Positions 53,361 to 62,901 of a DNA stretch of 64,000 nucleotides are shown here, one piece after another; the first letter of the stretch is position 1, and each line of letters begins with the position of its first letter. The stretch spans positions 1-64,000 of the forward strand of contig CAYYQN010000016.1 of assembly GCA_964473865.1 (NCBI GenBank), given 5' to 3'. The notes below the pieces were generated by a model. The model ran no database searches and had not been told where the DNA came from. It saw only the letters and a program-made list of their open reading frames with translations. This stretch comes from CAIMUX01 sp964473865. GTDB lineage: Bacteria; Eisenbacteria; RBG-16-71-46; CAIMUX01. Both the position numbers and the translations under genes were made by a program.

Positions 53361-53639
53361 ATGTTTGACGAGACCGAACCCGGCGAGGCCAACGAGACCG
53401 TCGAGCCGACCCCGGAGTTCCACACCATCCGCAGCAAGTACGAGTTCGTGATGGCCTGTGCGAAGGAGGCCGAGCGTCTGAATGACCGGATGCGCAACAA
53501 CGGAATCCGGCCGATCCGAAAGGTGACGGTTGAGGCGATCGACCGGGTCCGCGTCGGCACCTCGAAGATCACCTACAGCGAACCGCCGGCGCCACCGGAG
53601 GAGGCGCCGAAGGAGACGACGTACTTCTTCGGTTCCTGA
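53361..53639 (+). CDS. rpoZ: RNA polymerase omega subunit-like protein
   Basis: This 92-residue protein has the omega core SKYEFVMACAKEAERLNDRM and KVTVEAIDRV, which help fold and bind the beta' subunit. It is close to the Bacteroidetes-type omega in having a short acidic N-terminus, and it ends in a Pro/Glu-rich tail (PPAPPEEAPKETTYFF). A GTG three codons earlier (53352) with GAGGAG upstream is an equally good start. Usually rpoZ lies near gmk or coaBC, but here it follows htrA by 166 bases. Confidence 0.8.
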   Translation: MFDETEPGEANETVEPTPEFHTIRSKYEFVMACAKEAERLNDRMRNNGIRPIRKVTVEAIDRVRVGTSKITYSEPPAPPEEAPKETTYFFGS

Positions 53640-53760
53640 GGCGCACCATCGGCACTTTGCCGTCACCGACTGTCGTCGACGTGGTCGGCTCCCATGGGCC
53701 CAGCAGTCTGCTCATGCTCCCGCCCGTGTGAGCACGCAGACGAATCCGATCCAGGGCCGG

Positions 53761-53870
53761 GTGATCACACCCGGCCTGACCGTATCGGCGAGTGACTCCC
53801 CGGCCTGAGGGGTTCGGCCAGTGATCCCCGACCTGACCGTACCGGCGAGTCGTCCCCCGGCCCGCTGCCC
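53761..53870. repeat. Two-copy tandem repeat, period 60
   Basis: The copies at 53761 and 53821 share GTGATC...CCTGACCGTAYCGGCGAGT...CCCCCGGCC with a two-base gap. Each carries short inverted segments (for example CCGGGTGATCACACCCGG at the first copy's start). Confidence 0.6.
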
Positions 53871-53885
53871 GACTCCCGCCCGGTT

Positions 53886-53915
53886 CCGACATCCCGGATG
53901 ATTTCGTGCTACACT
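53886..53915 (+). promoter_or_regulatory. Candidate promoter of the first M1 peptidase
   Basis: CCGACA, 18 bases, TACACT. An identical TACACT lies at 57027-57032, upstream of the second M1 gene. Confidence 0.4.
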
Positions 53916-54070
53916 CAACCGAGAGGCACGAATCTGCCGCGAGGCAGCCCCTCACGGCGCCCCGGCGCCCGTTCGGAATCCGGATGGGCGTTCTCTGCGT
54001 CAATCGATCGGTTTCGGACCTCCCGGAATCGGGGAAGGTCGATGGAAACGCCACCTGGAGGATCACCCCA

Positions 54071-56842
54071 ATGATTTCGGCCCGTCGGCGCGGCCTGGCG
54101 CTTGCAGCTCTGCTTGCTGCGCTTTCGTTTCTCAGCCTTTCGTCCCCGAATCCGGCCGTTGCCTCTCCCGCTGCCGACCAGGGCCCCCGCACCCTCGAAA
54201 AGGAGTGGTTCCCGCCGACTCCGGCGGGATGGCCGGGCGCCTGGCTCGACCCCCGAGACCCGGCCCCCTACCTGGCATTCCACCAGGCAGCCACGATGCG
54301 CTCCAAGTCCGGGCTGCGCGAGGAGCCGTCTCCGAACCAGGCGCTCTATGACGCCCGGTACTACGCCCTGGATCTCTCGCTGAGTCCGACCACTCAGGTG
54401 CTCACCGGAACCGTCACGATGCGGTTGACGGTCACCGGCGGCCCACTTGCGCAGGTCGACCTCGACCTCGCCGACAACATGGTCGTCTCCTCCCTGACCT
54501 GCGCGGGTCTGCCGGCGAGCTATACCCACGCCGGGGGGATCCTGAACGTGACCCTGGATCGCTCCTACGACAACGGAGAGGACGCCACCTTGGTGATCCA
54601 GTACGCGGGCAACCCGGACGGGAGCTCGTTCGGCTGGGACAGCGCCGATGGTTCTCCCATGATCTGGACGCTGAGCGAGGCTTTTGGAGCCCGGACCTGG
54701 TGGCCCTGCAAGGACTACCCGGACGACAAGGCCGACTCGGTCGACGTGCGGGTCACCGTGCCCACCGGCCTCATCACCGTCAGCAACGGGACGCTGCGCC
54801 AGCAGACGGACAACGGCACCCAGGCGTTCAGCTGGTGGCACGAGTCGCACCCGATCACCACCTACCTGGTGTCCCTGGCCATCCACCCGTACCACGTCTA
54901 CTCCGACTGGTATGTCTCCCTCGCCGGCGATTCGACGGAGATCCGCTTCCATAACTGGCAGTCGAGCATCCCGGGGGTGGAGCAAGTGCAGGCGAAGGTG
55001 AAGACGATGATGGGGATCTTCGCCGACCGCTTCGGAGACTACCCGTTCGCCGATGAGAAGTACGGCCACGCCGAGTTCCCCTGGGGCGGCGGAATGGAGC
55101 ACCAGACCTGCACCAGCCTAGGCTACTTCGGAGAGTCGGTGGTCGCACATGAGTTGTGCCATCAGTGGTGGGGGGACATGATCACCTGCGCCACCTTCAA
55201 CCACGTCTGGCTGAACGAAGGATTCGCCACCTACGGCGAGGCCATCTACCGCGAGGAGACGGAAGGGCCCGAAGCCTACCTCGACGAAATGCTGGCCGCG
55301 CAGTTCTTCGGCTCGGGAACCATCTACGTTCCCCAAACCAACGACTGGGGCCGGATCTTCGACTCCAACCTGTCCTACAACAAGGCGTCGTGGATCCCGC
55401 ACATGCTTCGCGGGATGATGGGGGACTCGACGTTCTTTGCGGCCCTGGCCGAGTACCGCGACCGCTTCGAGTACGCCTCGGCCACCACCGAAGAGTTCCA
55501 GGCCGCGATGGAAGATGTCTCCGGCCGGGATCTCGACGCCTTCTTCCAGGAATGGGTTTACGGCGAGTACTTCCCGATCTATCAGTACGACTGGTCCACC
55601 GCCGCGGCCGGTGGCGGCTGGGATCTGACCCTGACCGTGAACCAACTGCAGGGCTGGCAGCTCTTCGCCATGCCGATCGAGATCTCGGTCACCACTACCG
55701 CCGGCGACGAGACCTTCCAGATCGAGAACGCCGCGCTCGCCAGCGAGGTCTTCACCTTGCACACGGCAGGCGAGCCCACGAGCGTGGCGCTCGATCCCAA
55801 CCACTGGATCCTGCGCCAGGTCAACGCCCCGCTACCGGAGCCGGCCTTCGACCGTTCGCTCCTGTTGGTGAACGGCGTGGACTGGGCCACCTACGGCACC
55901 GAGATCAGCACCGCCTACCAGGACCGCGCCTTCACCGGGAACTACCCGACGGACTTCTGGGACATCTTTGAGGCCCCGGCCGGGGGGTATCCCACCACGC
56001 TCCCGGTACCGCTGGGACATGGCACGGTCCCGCCCGAGGTGATGGGCCACTATCGGACGGTGGTCTGGATCGGGAACAACTTCAACGGCGACCTGTCCGC
56101 ATGGATGGACTCGCCCATCTACTCCTATCTGATGGCGGGCGGCAATCTCTTCCTTCTTTCGCGCCACGGCAGCCAGTTCCTGAGCGGTCCGCTGCAGACC
56201 TACCTCGATGTCTCCTTCCTGGGCAACGGAAGTGTCATCGACTGTGTCGCCACCTATGCGGGTCTGACGAACATCACGCGGGTCGGGTCGCAGGACCAGG
56301 TTTCCGGGTTCGACACCGCGGTGGGACCGGAGACGACGCTGCTGTACAAGTCGGTCGTGGGGCACGTTCCCAACTGGGGCCTCGGCGCGATCCGGATTCC
56401 GCCGGGCGGCGGCACCTACAATCCGCAGGGAGGCCGACTGGCGTTCTTGAGCGGGCGTCCCTACCGGTGGAGCCACGCCAGCCTGCGGACCAACTGCGAG
56501 TACATCCTCGGCAACCTGCTCGGACTCGGACCGCTCACCGGCGCGCCGGTAGCCTCGATCCCCGCACGGCTCACGCTCAGCCCGGCAGCACCCAATCCGT
56601 TCCGCACCGAGACAGTGCTGCGGCTTGCGCTGCCCGGCGCTGCGGAGGCGCGGATGGAGGTCTTCGATCTCTCCGGCCGCCGGGTGCGCACGCTGCTCGA
56701 CGCCGCGGTTCCCGCCGGCGAGCTCTGGGTCCGGTGGGACGGGCGCGACGCGGCCGGGAGAGCGGTCCCCTCGGGGGTCTACTTCCTCCGCCTGGCTGCC
56801 GGGACGGAAACCCGGGAGGAGCGGATCCTGCGCACGCGCTGA
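54071..56842 (+). CDS. Secreted M1-family metallopeptidase with FlgD-like C-terminal sorting domain (copy 1)
   Basis: This 923-residue exported aminopeptidase-like protein has a signal peptide (LALAALLAALSFLSLSS). It then shows an N-terminal beta saddle, the substrate loop GGGMEHQT, and zinc site HELCHQWWGD (360-364) with the third ligand in LNEGFATY. A middle domain has a conserved WIGNNFNGD segment. The last 75 residues are a FlgD-Ig-like or T9SS-type sorting module (PNPFRTETVLRLALPG, MEVFDLSGRRVRTLLD, SGVYFLRLAAG). It should cleave peptides outside the cell. It is a tandem duplicate of the next gene. ATG at 54071 follows GGAGGATC. Confidence 0.94.
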   Translation: MISARRRGLALAALLAALSFLSLSSPNPAVASPAADQGPRTLEKEWFPPTPAGWPGAWLDPRDPAPYLAFHQAATMRSKSGLREEPSPNQALYDARYYALDLSLSPTTQVLTGTVTMRLTVTGGPLAQVDLDLADNMVVSSLTCAGLPASYTHAGGILNVTLDRSYDNGEDATLVIQYAGNPDGSSFGWDSADGSPMIWTLSEAFGARTWWPCKDYPDDKADSVDVRVTVPTGLITVSNGTLRQQTDNGTQAFSWWHESHPITTYLVSLAIHPYHVYSDWYVSLAGDSTEIRFHNWQSSIPGVEQVQAKVKTMMGIFADRFGDYPFADEKYGHAEFPWGGGMEHQTCTSLGYFGESVVAHELCHQWWGDMITCATFNHVWLNEGFATYGEAIYREETEGPEAYLDEMLAAQFFGSGTIYVPQTNDWGRIFDSNLSYNKASWIPHMLRGMMGDSTFFAALAEYRDRFEYASATTEEFQAAMEDVSGRDLDAFFQEWVYGEYFPIYQYDWSTAAAGGGWDLTLTVNQLQGWQLFAMPIEISVTTTAGDETFQIENAALASEVFTLHTAGEPTSVALDPNHWILRQVNAPLPEPAFDRSLLLVNGVDWATYGTEISTAYQDRAFTGNYPTDFWDIFEAPAGGYPTTLPVPLGHGTVPPEVMGHYRTVVWIGNNFNGDLSAWMDSPIYSYLMAGGNLFLLSRHGSQFLSGPLQTYLDVSFLGNGSVIDCVATYAGLTNITRVGSQDQVSGFDTAVGPETTLLYKSVVGHVPNWGLGAIRIPPGGGTYNPQGGRLAFLSGRPYRWSHASLRTNCEYILGNLLGLGPLTGAPVASIPARLTLSPAAPNPFRTETVLRLALPGAAEARMEVFDLSGRRVRTLLDAAVPAGELWVRWDGRDAAGRAVPSGVYFLRLAAGTETREERILRTR

Positions 56843-56869
56843 TCGACGGCAACCCTGTCGCGGGGTCAC

Positions 56870-56904
56870 GAAGCCGCCTCTCCGGCGTTCGCGGAGGCGG
56901 CTTC
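56870..56904 (+). terminator. Terminator-like hairpin after the first M1 gene
   Basis: GAAGCCGCCTC and GAGGCGGCTTC form a perfect 11-bp stem with a 13-base loop, 27 bases after the stop. It is followed by CTTCAT and not by a T-run. It probably separates the two peptidase transcripts. Confidence 0.55.
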
Positions 56905-57134
56905 CTTCATACGGAGGCGATCTTCCTCCCGGCGAGGAGGGTCGCCCCTTCGCCCGCGGCCGCCGAGGCAGGCGGCGGGGCCGAAACGCCGCCAGGCAAA
57001 GGGATCGCATCGGCGATCGATTGCGCTACACTGCGCTTGCGGCATGGCTCCACTCCGGAGCCGCGCCGCGTCGGCCCGCACGGCCGACCCGCGCCGGCCG
57101 TCGGTCTGCGGGCGGCTCCTCGGAGGCGTACCAG

Positions 57135-59897
57135 ATGCATTCGACACGCTCGCGACACCTCGGTCTCGGCATCCTGACGGCGACTCTCTTCACTCTCGTT
57201 CTTGCCCCCGGATCGACCGCCCAAGTCGACTCGGGCCCCGCGCCCCGCTCCCTGCCGACGGAGCCGATCTGGTACCCGCCCACCCCGGCCGGCTGGCCGG
57301 GAGCCTGGCTCGATCCGCGAGACCCTTCTGCGTACCTGGCGTTCCACCAGGCGGCGAGGATGCGGGCCAAGGCGGCGCTTCGCCAGGAGCCAACGCCCGA
57401 CCAGGCGAAGTACGACGCCCGGTACTACGGCCTCGATCTCGCGCTGGACCCGGAGGCGAAGATCCTCACCGGCACCGTCACCGTGCGACTCACCGTCACC
57501 GGCGGACCGCTGACGGAGGTCGACCTGGACCTCAACGACAATATGGTCGTCTCGGCGCTGACCGCAGGCGGGGTGCCCGCTACCTACACCCACACCGGTG
57601 GCATTCTGAAGGTCGATCTCGACCGCCCATATACCAACGGCGAAGACGCGACCCTAATCATCAGCTACGCCGGGGACCCCGAAGGTCCGTCCTTCGGGTG
57701 GGACGAGGCAGCCGACCAGCCGATGATCTGGACCCTGAGCGAGGCATTCGGCGCCCGGGCCTGGTGGCCGTGCAAGGATTACCCGGACGACAAGGCGGAC
57801 TCGGTCGACGTGCGCGTCACGGTTCCGAGCGGCCTCATTACGGCCAGCAACGGGACGCTCCGCGAGCAGTGGGACAACGGCACCCAGGCGTTCAGCTGGT
57901 GGCACGAGTCGTACCCGATCACCACCTACCTCGTGTCGCTGGCAATCCACTCCTACCATGTCTACTCCGACTGGTACCACCCGGCGACCGGCGACTCGAT
58001 GGAGATCCAGTTCTACAACTTCCAGTCGAGCGTCGGGCGGGTAGAAGGCCTGCAAGCCAAGCTGAAGCAGATGCTTGGAATTCTGGCCGAGTGCTACGGG
58101 GAGTATCCGTTTCTGGACGAGAAGTACGGGCAGGCCGAGTTCCCATGGGGCGGCGCCATGGAGCATCAGACCTGCACCAGCATGGGGCACGGCGCGTTCG
58201 GCGAATTCATCATGGTCCATGAGCTGGCCCACCAGTGGTGGGGCGACCTGGTCACCTGTGCCACGTTTCACGACATCTGGCTGAACGAGGGCTTTGCCAC
58301 CTACAGCGAGGCTCTCTATGCCGAGGCGCTGGAGGGACCGGCCGCCTATCGGGAAGAGATGAAGATGGCCCAGTACTACGGTCCGGGCACCCTCTATGTC
58401 CCCGTGACCGACGACTGGACTCGGATCTTCGACCGGGCCCTCACGTACAACAAAGCTTCGTGGGTTCCGCACATGGTCCGCGGGGTGCTTGGCGACTCGA
58501 CCTTCTTCGCCGCGCTGAACGCCTATCGCACCGCGTTCGCCTACCGCTCGGCGAGCACGGCCGACTTCGCCGAGGTGATCAGTGAAGCCTCCGGTCGGGA
58601 CCTGCGGCCGATGATCAACCGGTGGATCCGGGAACCGGGGTATCCGATCTACCGGTATGACTGGGCCGAGGCGGCGGAAGGGCCGGGCTGGGCGGCGCGG
58701 GTGCGCCTCCGCCAGGTGCAGGACACCCCGGTCTTCCCGATGCCGGTGCAGCTCGTCGTGCGGATCGAGGGCGAAGGCGGTGACACTTTACGCACCTTCC
58801 AGGTCGACTGCACGGGGCGTGACTCGACCTATACCCTCGATCTGCCCCGCCGGCCCCTCCGGGTCGATGTCGATCCCGACGAGTGGATTCTGCGGCGGGT
58901 GATGCCGCCGATTCCGCCACCGACCTTCGCCAAGCCGCTGCTGGTGGTGAACGGTGTGCCCTGGACCGGCGATACCGGTGCGCGGCTGCGGGCGGCCTAC
59001 GAGGCGCGCGCGTTCACTGCCGGATACGATTTCGACCTGTGGGAGGGCCAGACCGCGCCGGTGGACGGGTATCCCCCCTCGCTTCCGCTGCCGCTCGGCA
59101 CCGGGCCGGTCCCCAGCGATCTGCTCGCCCACTACCGAGCCGTGGTGTGGGTCGGAAACAACTTCGGCACCGATCGGGACCAGTGGATCAACTCCCCGAT
59201 GCACGCCTACCTGGAGGCGGGAGGCAACATCCTGCTCTTCGTTCCGAGCGCCCGGACCTTCCTGCTGGAGCCCTATCGCGCCTGGCTGGGCGTAACCTGG
59301 GCGGAGGGGGACAGTGCGGTAACGTCCGGACAGGCCGTGGCCGGGTGGCTGCCGGACCTGGACCCCACCGGGATCCAGGACGCCGTGTCGTTCCTCCATG
59401 TCCGGCCGGGAGTCGAGGGAACGGAACTGCTCTATGCCGATGGGGGCGACACCACGCGGGCCTTTGGTCTTCTCGGCCCGCCGGGCGGCGCCACCGCCCA
59501 CCCGGGTCGCGGGAGGTTCGCTCTGCTCGGAGGCCGCCCCCATCGTTGGAACCACGCGGATCTGCGTGCGGCCGCCGAAGCGATCCTGCCGAAGCTGCTG
59601 CCCGAAGTGCCCGCCGGCGCGCCGGTGGCGATCCAGTCGATTGCGCCCAACCCCAGCCGGGAGCGCACCAAAGTGGCGTTCTTCCTGCCGTCGTCGACGG
59701 CGGCTCGCCTGGAGGTCTACGATGTCGCAGGACGCCGGATCCGCGTCCTGCGGGACGGCCGGTCGCCGGCCGGTCGGAACGCCGAGAGCTGGGACGGCCG
59801 GGATGGCTCCGGCCACTTCGCAGCGTCCGGCCTTTACTTCGTGCGCCTGGAGGCAAACGGAGCGACGGCAACAGAGCGAATCGTCCGCATCCGCTGA
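57135..59897 (+). CDS. Secreted M1-family metallopeptidase with FlgD-like C-terminal sorting domain (copy 2)
   Basis: This 920-residue paralog of the preceding gene is collinear over its whole length. It has a signal peptide (LGILTATLFTLVLAPGSTAQ), WGGAMEHQTCTS, zinc site HELAHQWWGD at 362-366 and LNEGFATY. It has the same middle WVGNNFGTD segment and a FlgD-like end (APNPSRERTKVAFFLPSS, EVYDVAGRRIRVLRD, SGLYFVRLEANG). The Cys of HELCH in copy 1 is Ala here, as in most M1 enzymes. ATG at 57135 has GGAGG nine bases before it. It has its own probable promoter (-10 TACACT at 57027). Specificity may differ between the copies. Confidence 0.94.
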   Translation: MHSTRSRHLGLGILTATLFTLVLAPGSTAQVDSGPAPRSLPTEPIWYPPTPAGWPGAWLDPRDPSAYLAFHQAARMRAKAALRQEPTPDQAKYDARYYGLDLALDPEAKILTGTVTVRLTVTGGPLTEVDLDLNDNMVVSALTAGGVPATYTHTGGILKVDLDRPYTNGEDATLIISYAGDPEGPSFGWDEAADQPMIWTLSEAFGARAWWPCKDYPDDKADSVDVRVTVPSGLITASNGTLREQWDNGTQAFSWWHESYPITTYLVSLAIHSYHVYSDWYHPATGDSMEIQFYNFQSSVGRVEGLQAKLKQMLGILAECYGEYPFLDEKYGQAEFPWGGAMEHQTCTSMGHGAFGEFIMVHELAHQWWGDLVTCATFHDIWLNEGFATYSEALYAEALEGPAAYREEMKMAQYYGPGTLYVPVTDDWTRIFDRALTYNKASWVPHMVRGVLGDSTFFAALNAYRTAFAYRSASTADFAEVISEASGRDLRPMINRWIREPGYPIYRYDWAEAAEGPGWAARVRLRQVQDTPVFPMPVQLVVRIEGEGGDTLRTFQVDCTGRDSTYTLDLPRRPLRVDVDPDEWILRRVMPPIPPPTFAKPLLVVNGVPWTGDTGARLRAAYEARAFTAGYDFDLWEGQTAPVDGYPPSLPLPLGTGPVPSDLLAHYRAVVWVGNNFGTDRDQWINSPMHAYLEAGGNILLFVPSARTFLLEPYRAWLGVTWAEGDSAVTSGQAVAGWLPDLDPTGIQDAVSFLHVRPGVEGTELLYADGGDTTRAFGLLGPPGGATAHPGRGRFALLGGRPHRWNHADLRAAAEAILPKLLPEVPAGAPVAIQSIAPNPSRERTKVAFFLPSSTAARLEVYDVAGRRIRVLRDGRSPAGRNAESWDGRDGSGHFAASGLYFVRLEANGATATERIVRIR

Positions 59898-59921
59898 CGG
59901 GTCGGGCATCTGGAGGAAGAC

Positions 59922-60350
59922 GTGAAAGCCATCGTCCGCAGGGTTGGCGGGGTCGCCATGGTCGGCAAGGCCGACAGCGGCCATTGGGTTCCGATGGACG
60001 GGCCGGAAGATGTCGGCGGCTTCACCGGAGGATCGCGGCCGCTCGAGCTGCTCCTGATCGGCCTCGGCGGCTGCACCGGAATGGACGTCCTGTCGATCCT
60101 GGCCAAGAAGCGCGTCAAGCTGGATGACTTCGAGATTGCGCTCGAGGCCGATCGGGCAGCGGAGCATCCCCGGGTCTTCACCGGGATCCGGATCGTCTTC
60201 CACTTCTACGGAGACGGGTTGCGGGTGGAGGATCTCCAGCAGGCCGTGGATCTCTCGGAGCAGAAGTACTGCTCGGCCTCGGCCATGCTGCGCGCCGCCT
60301 GCCCCGTGGAGGTACGGCTCGAGACCCACCCGCCACGCCCCGCTCGGTAG
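59922..60350 (+). CDS. OsmC/Ohr-family thiol peroxidase-like protein
   Basis: This 142-residue protein matches the OsmC family. It has the first catalytic Cys in LLLIGLGGCTGMDV and the second in SEQKYCSASAMLRAACPV, with the family's Glu/Arg-rich strands between. OsmC proteins reduce organic hydroperoxides in the cytoplasm. It lacks the Ohr-type start and is closer to the YhfA branch. ATG follows GGAGGAAGACG. The next gene starts three bases after its stop, suggesting one operon. Confidence 0.9.
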   Translation: MKAIVRRVGGVAMVGKADSGHWVPMDGPEDVGGFTGGSRPLELLLIGLGGCTGMDVLSILAKKRVKLDDFEIALEADRAAEHPRVFTGIRIVFHFYGDGLRVEDLQQAVDLSEQKYCSASAMLRAACPVEVRLETHPPRPAR

Positions 60351-60353
60351 AGG

Positions 60354-62639
60354 ATGGCCGTCACGTATCGCCGCCGCCGGACCGGACCGTCGGCGGCGGC
60401 AGAGCGGCCGGAGACACGGCTCTTGGCGGCGGCGCGGCCGGAGATACCCCCGCCGTTCGAGAAGCTGTCCCCAACGGGCTGGCTTTTCGTGGCGACGGCC
60501 GGACTCTGCGTCTTCCTGGCCGGCTTCCACTCCATCATCGACGCGGATATCTGGTTTCACCTGCGCGCGGGACGAGAGATCCTTTCCGGTCACCTGCCGC
60601 GAACCGACACCTTCTCGTATCCGTCGGCGGGAAATCGGTACGTGGATCTGCACTGGCTCTTCCAGGTCATCGCCGTTCTCGTCCACCGGATCGGCCGCGA
60701 ACCCTCTCTGGTCTGGGGTAGCTGCATCGTCCTGCTCGGCACCTACGCTCTCCTTTACCGGTTGGCTCGCCGGCACGCGCCCGCCCCCCTGGCGGCCGTC
60801 CTGGTCGCCCTGGGCGCGGTCGTCGCCAGTGAGCGGCTCAGTCCCCGGCCGGAGATCCTCTCGTTTCTCTGGTTCGCACTTTCGATCTGGCTGCGGCAAC
60901 GCCACCGCGAAGGTTCCCGGTGGGCCTGGTGGGCCTTCCCCGTGGTCACCCTCCTCTGGGTGAACACGGAAGGTCTCTTCATCCTGGCGTTCCTGGTGCT
61001 GGGCGCAGCGATCGTCGACGCGCCGCGGGACCGGCGGCTGTGGCAGTCGCTCGCCCTCTCGGTGGCGGCGACTCTGGCCAACCCCTGGTTCGCCGAAGGC
61101 GCAATCCACCCCTTCCTTCTCTTCACCCGCATCAACCAGGGCATGCCGATCTACTCGCGCACGGTCGGGGAGCTGCTCGGTCCCTTCCACGAAGAAGCGC
61201 TTCATCCCGCGGCGATCGTGTATCCGTTCTACCTCGCGCTGATCGGGCTGGCGCTCGGCGCGGCCGGTCGGCGCCTGAGCCGGGGAGAGCTCCTGATCGC
61301 CGCCGCCATGGTCTACCTTTCGTTGACGGCGCGCCGGAACATGGCGTTGCTTCCGATTGCGCTCACGCCGGTGCTGGCGAGATGGCTGATGCGGGGCTGG
61401 CTCCGTCCGGTCGCGAACTCCTGGTGGCGCCGACGGCCGGCCGCAGACCGGCGAGCGCTGGCCCTGGCAATGTCCGGAATCGCCTTCCTCGGCCTGGCCT
61501 GGTTCGCCCTCGGGCTCGCGACGGACCGGATCTATGCCCACGCCGACACGAACCGGCGATTCGGCACCGGCCCGGCACCAACCGCGTTTCCCCGCGGCGC
61601 CGCGCAGTACCTTCGCGAGAACCACATCTGCGGTCCGCTCTTCAACACGTATGCGGCCGGATCCTATCTCGTTTCGGCCTTCCCGGAAGAGAAGGTGTTC
61701 ATCGACGGACGGCTCGAGGTGCACTCCACCGCGCACTACGAGCGGTACCTTCTCATGCTGCGGGGCGGCCGGGCCTGGCAGCAAGCCGACGCGCAGTATC
61801 GGTTCAATGCCGCGATCATGCAGTACATGGATGCCATGGAGCTGGTGCTGGAACGGCTGCGCGACCCCGGTTGGGCGCCGGTCTTCCTGGACGACAACGC
61901 TATTGTCTTCCTACGTCAGGACGCAGCGAACCGGGAGGCGATCGAGCGCGATGGAATCACGGAGGCGAGGATTGCGGAGAGGTTCCCGTCCCTCGGCGCG
62001 GACGGGGCAAAGACCCTGCGCGTCCCCCCCGTCCCCGCATGGGCGCAACGCCATCTCGGCGTGGTCCGCTTCCCCTGGAGCGAGATGAATCTGGGCCAGT
62101 TCTTCCTGGCCATCGGTCGAGACCGCTTCGCCGGCGCGCAGTTCGCCGCGAGTTCCGCCGTCGCGCCGGCGCTGGCGCCGCCCCGCGTGATGCTGGCCTC
62201 GGTGCTCAGCCGTCTGGGTGAACCGGAGGCGGCGCTGACGGCGCTCGAGTCGGCCCGGCGGCTGGGCGGCGGGCGGGTGGCCCGTGCGCGCGCGGAAATC
62301 GTTCAGGGAGACGTTCTCACTGCACTGGGCCGCCCGGCGGAAGCGGTGGCCGCCTACGACCGCGCCCTCCCCGCCTCGACGTCGCCACTCCAGACCGCCT
62401 CGCTCCTGGTCGGCCGCGCGCAGGCGAGGCTGCAGGCCGGGGACATCGCCGGGGCCGCCGCCGACATCGACCAGAGCTTGCGGACGTTGCCGGAGAACCC
62501 ACCGGGCTGGCTGGTTCGGGCCATGGTCGAGGAGAAGCGAGGCAATCGCGCGGGAGCGCTGCAGGCCTATCAGCGCTGCCGCGATCTGGGCGCGCGCACG
62601 CCGCAAGTGCTGGAGGCGATTCGGCGGCTGGGAGGGTAG
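60354..62639 (+). CDS. Multi-spanning membrane protein with C-terminal TPR region
   Basis: This 761-residue protein has about 11 membrane helices in the first 410 residues, then an aqueous domain and TPR-like helices from about residue 590 (VMLASVLSRLGEPEAALTAL; DVLTALGRPAEAVAAYDRAL; AMVEEKRGNRAGALQAYQRC). The first extracytoplasmic loop carries DADIWFHLRAGREIL, a motif placed as the catalytic Asp loop of GT-C type lipid-linked sugar transferases. A glycosyltransferase role is a reasonable guess but unproven. It is tightly spaced after the OsmC gene. Confidence 0.8.
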   Translation: MAVTYRRRRTGPSAAAERPETRLLAAARPEIPPPFEKLSPTGWLFVATAGLCVFLAGFHSIIDADIWFHLRAGREILSGHLPRTDTFSYPSAGNRYVDLHWLFQVIAVLVHRIGREPSLVWGSCIVLLGTYALLYRLARRHAPAPLAAVLVALGAVVASERLSPRPEILSFLWFALSIWLRQRHREGSRWAWWAFPVVTLLWVNTEGLFILAFLVLGAAIVDAPRDRRLWQSLALSVAATLANPWFAEGAIHPFLLFTRINQGMPIYSRTVGELLGPFHEEALHPAAIVYPFYLALIGLALGAAGRRLSRGELLIAAAMVYLSLTARRNMALLPIALTPVLARWLMRGWLRPVANSWWRRRPAADRRALALAMSGIAFLGLAWFALGLATDRIYAHADTNRRFGTGPAPTAFPRGAAQYLRENHICGPLFNTYAAGSYLVSAFPEEKVFIDGRLEVHSTAHYERYLLMLRGGRAWQQADAQYRFNAAIMQYMDAMELVLERLRDPGWAPVFLDDNAIVFLRQDAANREAIERDGITEARIAERFPSLGADGAKTLRVPPVPAWAQRHLGVVRFPWSEMNLGQFFLAIGRDRFAGAQFAASSAVAPALAPPRVMLASVLSRLGEPEAALTALESARRLGGGRVARARAEIVQGDVLTALGRPAEAVAAYDRALPASTSPLQTASLLVGRAQARLQAGDIAGAAADIDQSLRTLPENPPGWLVRAMVEEKRGNRAGALQAYQRCRDLGARTPQVLEAIRRLGG

Positions 62640-62645
62640 CCCCTT

Positions 62646-62669
62646 CCGCAAGCCGGAGCCGGCCTGCGG
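62646..62669 (+). terminator. Hairpin after the membrane-TPR gene
   Basis: CCGCA-A-GCCG and CGGC-C-TGCGG pair with one A-C mismatch around a small loop, seven bases after the stop. No T-run. Confidence 0.35.
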
Positions 62670-62901
62670 CGCGGACGGTCTCGAGGTGACGGGCGACCCG
62701 GGCTGACACCGTGCTCCGGCTCCCGGGTCCAAAACCTCGATATATCTGAACTGTGCCTCTATCGTGCACCCCCGTGCGTTGACCCCTGTCGGATCGCTGG
62801 GGTCGTTCCGCTCAAGTGCTTCCCAACTTGCTCCGATACAAGTGGCAACGACCGTCGGGCGAGCGGCGTCTTCGCCCAGCATCTCCCTGAAGGAGGATGA
62901 C

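Larger units (their letters stand above)
53640..54070. other. Intergenic region upstream of the first M1 peptidase
   Basis: This 431-base region has a two-copy 60-base tandem repeat (53761-53870), a promoter at 53886-53915 and a leader of about 150 bases. The peptidase frame stays open from 53906, but the ribosome site supports the ATG at 54071. Confidence 0.5.

Noticed and set aside
58788..61784. 998-codon minus-strand open frame over M1 copy 2, OsmC and the membrane protein
   Set aside because: It crosses three well-supported genes and two intergenic gaps and has no recognisable domain.
62700..62901. Riboswitch in the long leader of the DUF4402 gene
   Set aside because: The leader is long and partly AT-rich, but I could not match it to c-di-GMP or any other known riboswitch core.
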